Shown here piece after piece: positions 60,801 to 64,000 of a stretch of 64,000 nucleotides of DNA. The first letter of the stretch is position 1, and each line of letters starts with the position of its first letter. Made by a program: the position numbers and the translations under genes. Below the pieces are notes generated by a model. That model saw only the letters and a program-made list of their open reading frames with translations. It was not told where the DNA came from and did not search any database. The DNA is taken from positions 203,630 to 267,629 of the forward strand of contig VZTG01000015.1 of NCBI GenBank assembly GCA_013397845.1, in the 5' to 3' direction. Source of the DNA: Melanocharis versteri (lineage: Eukaryota; Chordata; Aves; Passeriformes; Melanocharitidae).

Positions 60801-63501
60801 GCATTATGACCAAATTTTCCAGCAGTCTCTCTCACTCTTGACATACACACAGAGGTTTAGGTGCTATAGCCTTGGTATTCAAAGCATCTTCCTTTCTTCC
60901 CTTAACAACCTGGTCTCAACAGCAGGGTCAGAGCCAGGAGAAACTTCCTCAATTTATCTTCCACAGGTCCAGTTGCAGTTGCAGTTGTTGGGGTCTGTTG
61001 AGGACAGAAGGATTAGTTTTGGCTAAAAGAATAGTATTAGGGCCTGGACAAGCCCACTAGATATCCTGTGACAAGGCTTCCCCTGGTTCTAAAGCCTTCA
61101 TTCTATAAAAGTTAACTTCCTTCTCATGGTCACAGCAGTGTTATACCAAGACAAATGTCTGTTTTTTAACATGGATAGGACTTAAAATTTCTTCTTTTGC
61201 AATTTCTCCTTTCATCCTTTTTTCAGGCTATGGCTTGTGCTAAGGCTGAGGCCAAAGAAACTTCCCTCTGGGAACAGTTCCAAGTTGTCTCTTCTCCAGT
61301 ACTCTGAACTGGGCTTCCTGACACCTCCTAATTCCCAAGCAAAGTTTAAACTTGAAGGTTACCTCAGAGCATTGGACCAAGCTGTCAATCAAAGCAGGAT
61401 TCCAAATCTGTGGTCCACCAGGAAAGAACACAAAAGAAACTTCATCAATGCTTGAGTCACATGAATTACTCCATTGGTACAAGGATGGAACAATCTTCTC
61501 TCCAAATATATCAGCCCCAATATGCTGTAGGCTATGAATACTTTTCAGTGTCTTGATTCTCTGCAAATGCAGAGATTACTGAGAAAGAGGTAATGAGGCA
61601 AGCCAAGAGCTTTCCCATATGGTCTCCCAATGAAGTCCTGCTGCTCTTTGGCCTTTAGGTGCCAGAAAGCAAATTAGCTGCAAGTTTCTCTCTAAGTCCG
61701 AATTTCTTACTTTTTATCATTTGAAGGCAAACTTCAAGGTATATTTTTGAAATACCAGGAAAACAGGAAATTGTACTGCATAAATTGCAGAGAAGAGATG
61801 AAAAGAAATGAAAATTACTGTAATTATGAGACACTTCCAGAGCCCATGGATTACCAACGGAATAAGCCATATTGGCTATATTGGCTGTAACAATGGGAGT
61901 AGACATTTTCAAAAACTGAAGCAGCATAAAGCACAAATAGGTTTTAGCTAGGACAACTTTGATTTCATAACCACAAGAGCTTGTAAGTTTTATGAGGCAA
62001 AAGGAAAATCCTTTTAAAACACTCTTTTCACATCTGAAAGAGCAAGAAGATCAGTTTTGAGTAATTTTGGGATCAATAAATCATACAGACAGCTCCATGC
62101 AAATACTTGTGCTGCTGAATAATCAGGAACCCAAAGGATCAAAGCCGCTGTTTAACACAGATTCATATTTACAACAAATACCAGGGACAGAGGTCGGAGT
62201 AGCAGAAGAGAGACTGTCCATTAGGGACCTTATCTATAAGAAAAGTCTAACATAACAGTAGAATACAGTTGCCATATATGATAATAAAAGGAACAGCCTA
62301 TTCTTTCTTTCAGTAGATACACTTCCTTTAATTTCATAAAGCAAATTAACAAAGAAAATGCTACTAAAAATTGAATCATCTGGTCTTTGCACTAACCAGA
62401 ATGAATGTGTCTTCCAGAGAAAAGAACAGTTTGGGCCATCAGTAACAACAATATTTAAAGGGTCAATGTTTACTTTTCACCAGATCAGAATCATTACCTA
62501 ATTTGTTCCCACTACCATGCTTACCAGCATAGAAACAGAACACTGAATTTCTGTAAAACCAAAATAGCCTCTGTTTGCCACTCATATTGCTGCTATCTTC
62601 TCGCCTAATGGTCACAGGTTTGCTGCGTTAAACCTTGGGCTGTTCTTCGGTCATAATGCAAAGACTAACATTTGCATAATCTCCAAAAGAATTTTAGCAT
62701 GGTTATGACTTGTGCAAATATACTTTTGGGCTGCTAGTCTTCCACTTATGCAGGAGGGGAAAAAAAAGTTTTCACCTTCATTCCCTGTCTCACTGACCCA
62801 GTTTTGAAACCACACTTTTGCGGACAAGATGCAATCTCTGCAGCTAGATTAAAGAGGTCCATTCGTTTCTGTGGACAGGAGAAGAGGCTTTTAAAGCTGG
62901 TCTTTTGGTCTCTGCTGAGCCAGTGTTACTCTCTGGTTCCCAATGTCAGCTGTAAGTTCAATTTTAAATGTTTTCTGGATTCATTCCAGCACGAGCCCAT
63001 GACTGGGGGATTAGGGATCACTATCCTGTAACAACTTGACCCTGCTGCCTCTTGCTGGGCAGTCCTGTGAGAGAAGCTGAAAATTAACCCAGAGAGTCCC
63101 TTCCTTGTCCCACACAGCATGGGGCAGCAGCTGCTTGGTGAGTTATCTGCCATGCCTCTGACCATAACATCCCAGCCCATGCCATGGCAGTGGCATGCCA
63201 GAGCAGGAAGCAGGTGGCACATTTCTGCAGGAAGCAGTGGTGCCTTGGCAAGTGCTTTGCAGACAGCAAGTCTGATCATCCAAAGTATGTGGCCACAATT
63301 CCAGACCCCCTGACCATTACTTAAAGAGGCTGTGCTATTCCTGCAGGTGCTCCTGGGCAACAGCTTGGAAAGCAAGTGTTCTGCCATATGGGGCCCTGGG
63401 AAGGGAGCCACTGCTGAAGATACGTTTGGCACGTAGGCCTGCTCTTGGGGAAGAGATGAAAGCATTCTGCTATGAGAGGCGAGGAAGATGAGACACCCAC
63501 A
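57861..63501. other. non-coding stretch, no gene recognised
   Basis: About 5.6 kb without a recognised transposon. Frames at 60234-60545 +, 61240-61566 - (108 codons) and 62926-63516 - (196 codons) have no domain I recognise; the last begins inside the CR1 antisense strand. GC is higher at 63050-63500. Confidence 0.5.
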
Positions 63502-63656
63502 TGGAGTCTCCTTCACTGGAAATACTCAAGACCCGTCTGGATGCAATTTTGTGCAATGTGCTCTAGGGAGACCTTGCTTGAGCAGGGAGGTTGGACAAGA
63601 TGACCCACTGTGGTGCCTTCCAACATGACCCATTCTGTGAGTCTGTGATTCTGTGA
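63502..63656 (+). mobile_element. CR1 LINE 3' end, sense orientation
   Basis: TGGAGTCTCCTTCACTGGAA, ATACTCAAGACCCGTCTGGA, GTGCTCTAGGGAGACCTTGC, TTGAGCAGGGAGGTTGGACA, GATGACCCACTGTGG and the terminal TTCTGTGAGTCTGTGATTCT are CR1 3' end features. A 5'-truncated copy of about 155 bp; the octamer repeats at its end are well kept. Confidence 0.93.
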
Positions 63657-63978
63657 CATGCCAGTAGCAGCAGACTGAAGGCAAGTCCTGAGAATCAAAT
63701 CTGATTTCCAGGACGAGGGGTGCAAAAGACTGCTACAACACCAGAAACTGAATTATCGTGAATGTGAGTCTGACAGAATATTACACTTGAGAGAGGGCTG
63801 AGGAAGAGTAAAATGATTCAGTTCACACACTCTAAAGTCTGTGTTTCACCATCCCTGCAGGAATCCACACAAAGACAGTTCCTGTTCTTTCAGCTGTGTG
63901 CAAGAGGCCACCAGTGGGGACTAGAGGGAAAATTTTTGTGACACAGCCATGATAGCAGACATATTTGAAAAATGGATT
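63657..63978. other. unique non-coding DNA
   Basis: No gene or repeat is recognised. Confidence 0.5.
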
Positions 63979-63998
63979 GGGGGGGGGGGGGGGGGGGG
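63979..63998 (+). repeat. 20-G homopolymer at window end
   Basis: Twenty consecutive G bases come just before the last two bases. Such runs are often mis-sized in assemblies. Confidence 0.95.
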
Positions 63999-64000
63999 AA

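Noticed and set aside
61240..61566. 108-codon - strand frame
   Set aside because: Considered as a retroelement fragment, but no reverse transcriptase, integrase or gag motif is present.
62926..63516. 196-codon - strand frame
   Set aside because: It starts inside the antisense strand of a CR1 copy, lies in GC-richer DNA where long chance frames are common, has frequent Cys/His/Pro without any pattern I know, and shows no domain.
1..64000. CRISPR arrays, bacterial operons, ribosome binding sites, tRNA or rRNA genes
   Set aside because: The DNA is vertebrate (CR1 and ERV repeats). No regularly spaced identical repeats, no tRNA box A/B pair and no rRNA-like block were seen.

Overview
The window looks like non-coding, gene-poor avian nuclear DNA. 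It is AT-rich and has no recognisable exon, RNA gene or operon-like organisation. Its identifiable content is dispersed repeats typical of birds: CR1 LINE 3' ends of several ages, long terminal repeats and one decayed endogenous retrovirus (ERV) of types common in bird genomes. The open reading frames are short, overlap on both strands and match nothing I recognise. I therefore annotate no functional protein-coding gene, and suspect an intergenic or intronic stretch. All family assignments come from sequence recognition; no database was searched. || Layout. 1-11 kb is mostly unique sequence, with a duplicated hairpin-forming segment at 0.84 and 1.66 kb and an old CR1-like relic near 3.7-4.0 kb. 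11.15-12.15 kb has a purine-rich tract and a truncated LTR on the + strand. 12-42 kb is long, mostly featureless DNA with a 169-bp imperfect palindrome at 17.0 kb (an old MITE-like repeat, with a possible relative at 26.25 kb), an old CR1 at 19.7-20.1 kb and several short tandem or low-complexity tracts. || 42.6-45.6 kb holds a decayed ERV on the - strand. It keeps protease, reverse transcriptase and RNase H remnants with stops and frame breaks, and an LTR end on its 3' side. At 47.07-47.26 kb is an unbroken purine tract with 28 perfect AAAAAG units, just after an AATAAA signal. At 48.47-49.04 kb lies a nearly complete LTR on the + strand, related to the ERV's LTR but in the opposite orientation. 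50.5-64 kb contains five CR1 pieces in both orientations and ends in a 20-G run. || Nothing here amounts to a working multi-gene system. The points most worth checking are the paired hairpin repeat at 0.8-1.7 kb, the palindromic repeat family, the purine hexamer tract beside a polyadenylation signal, and the two related LTRs in inverted orientation around 42.6-49 kb.
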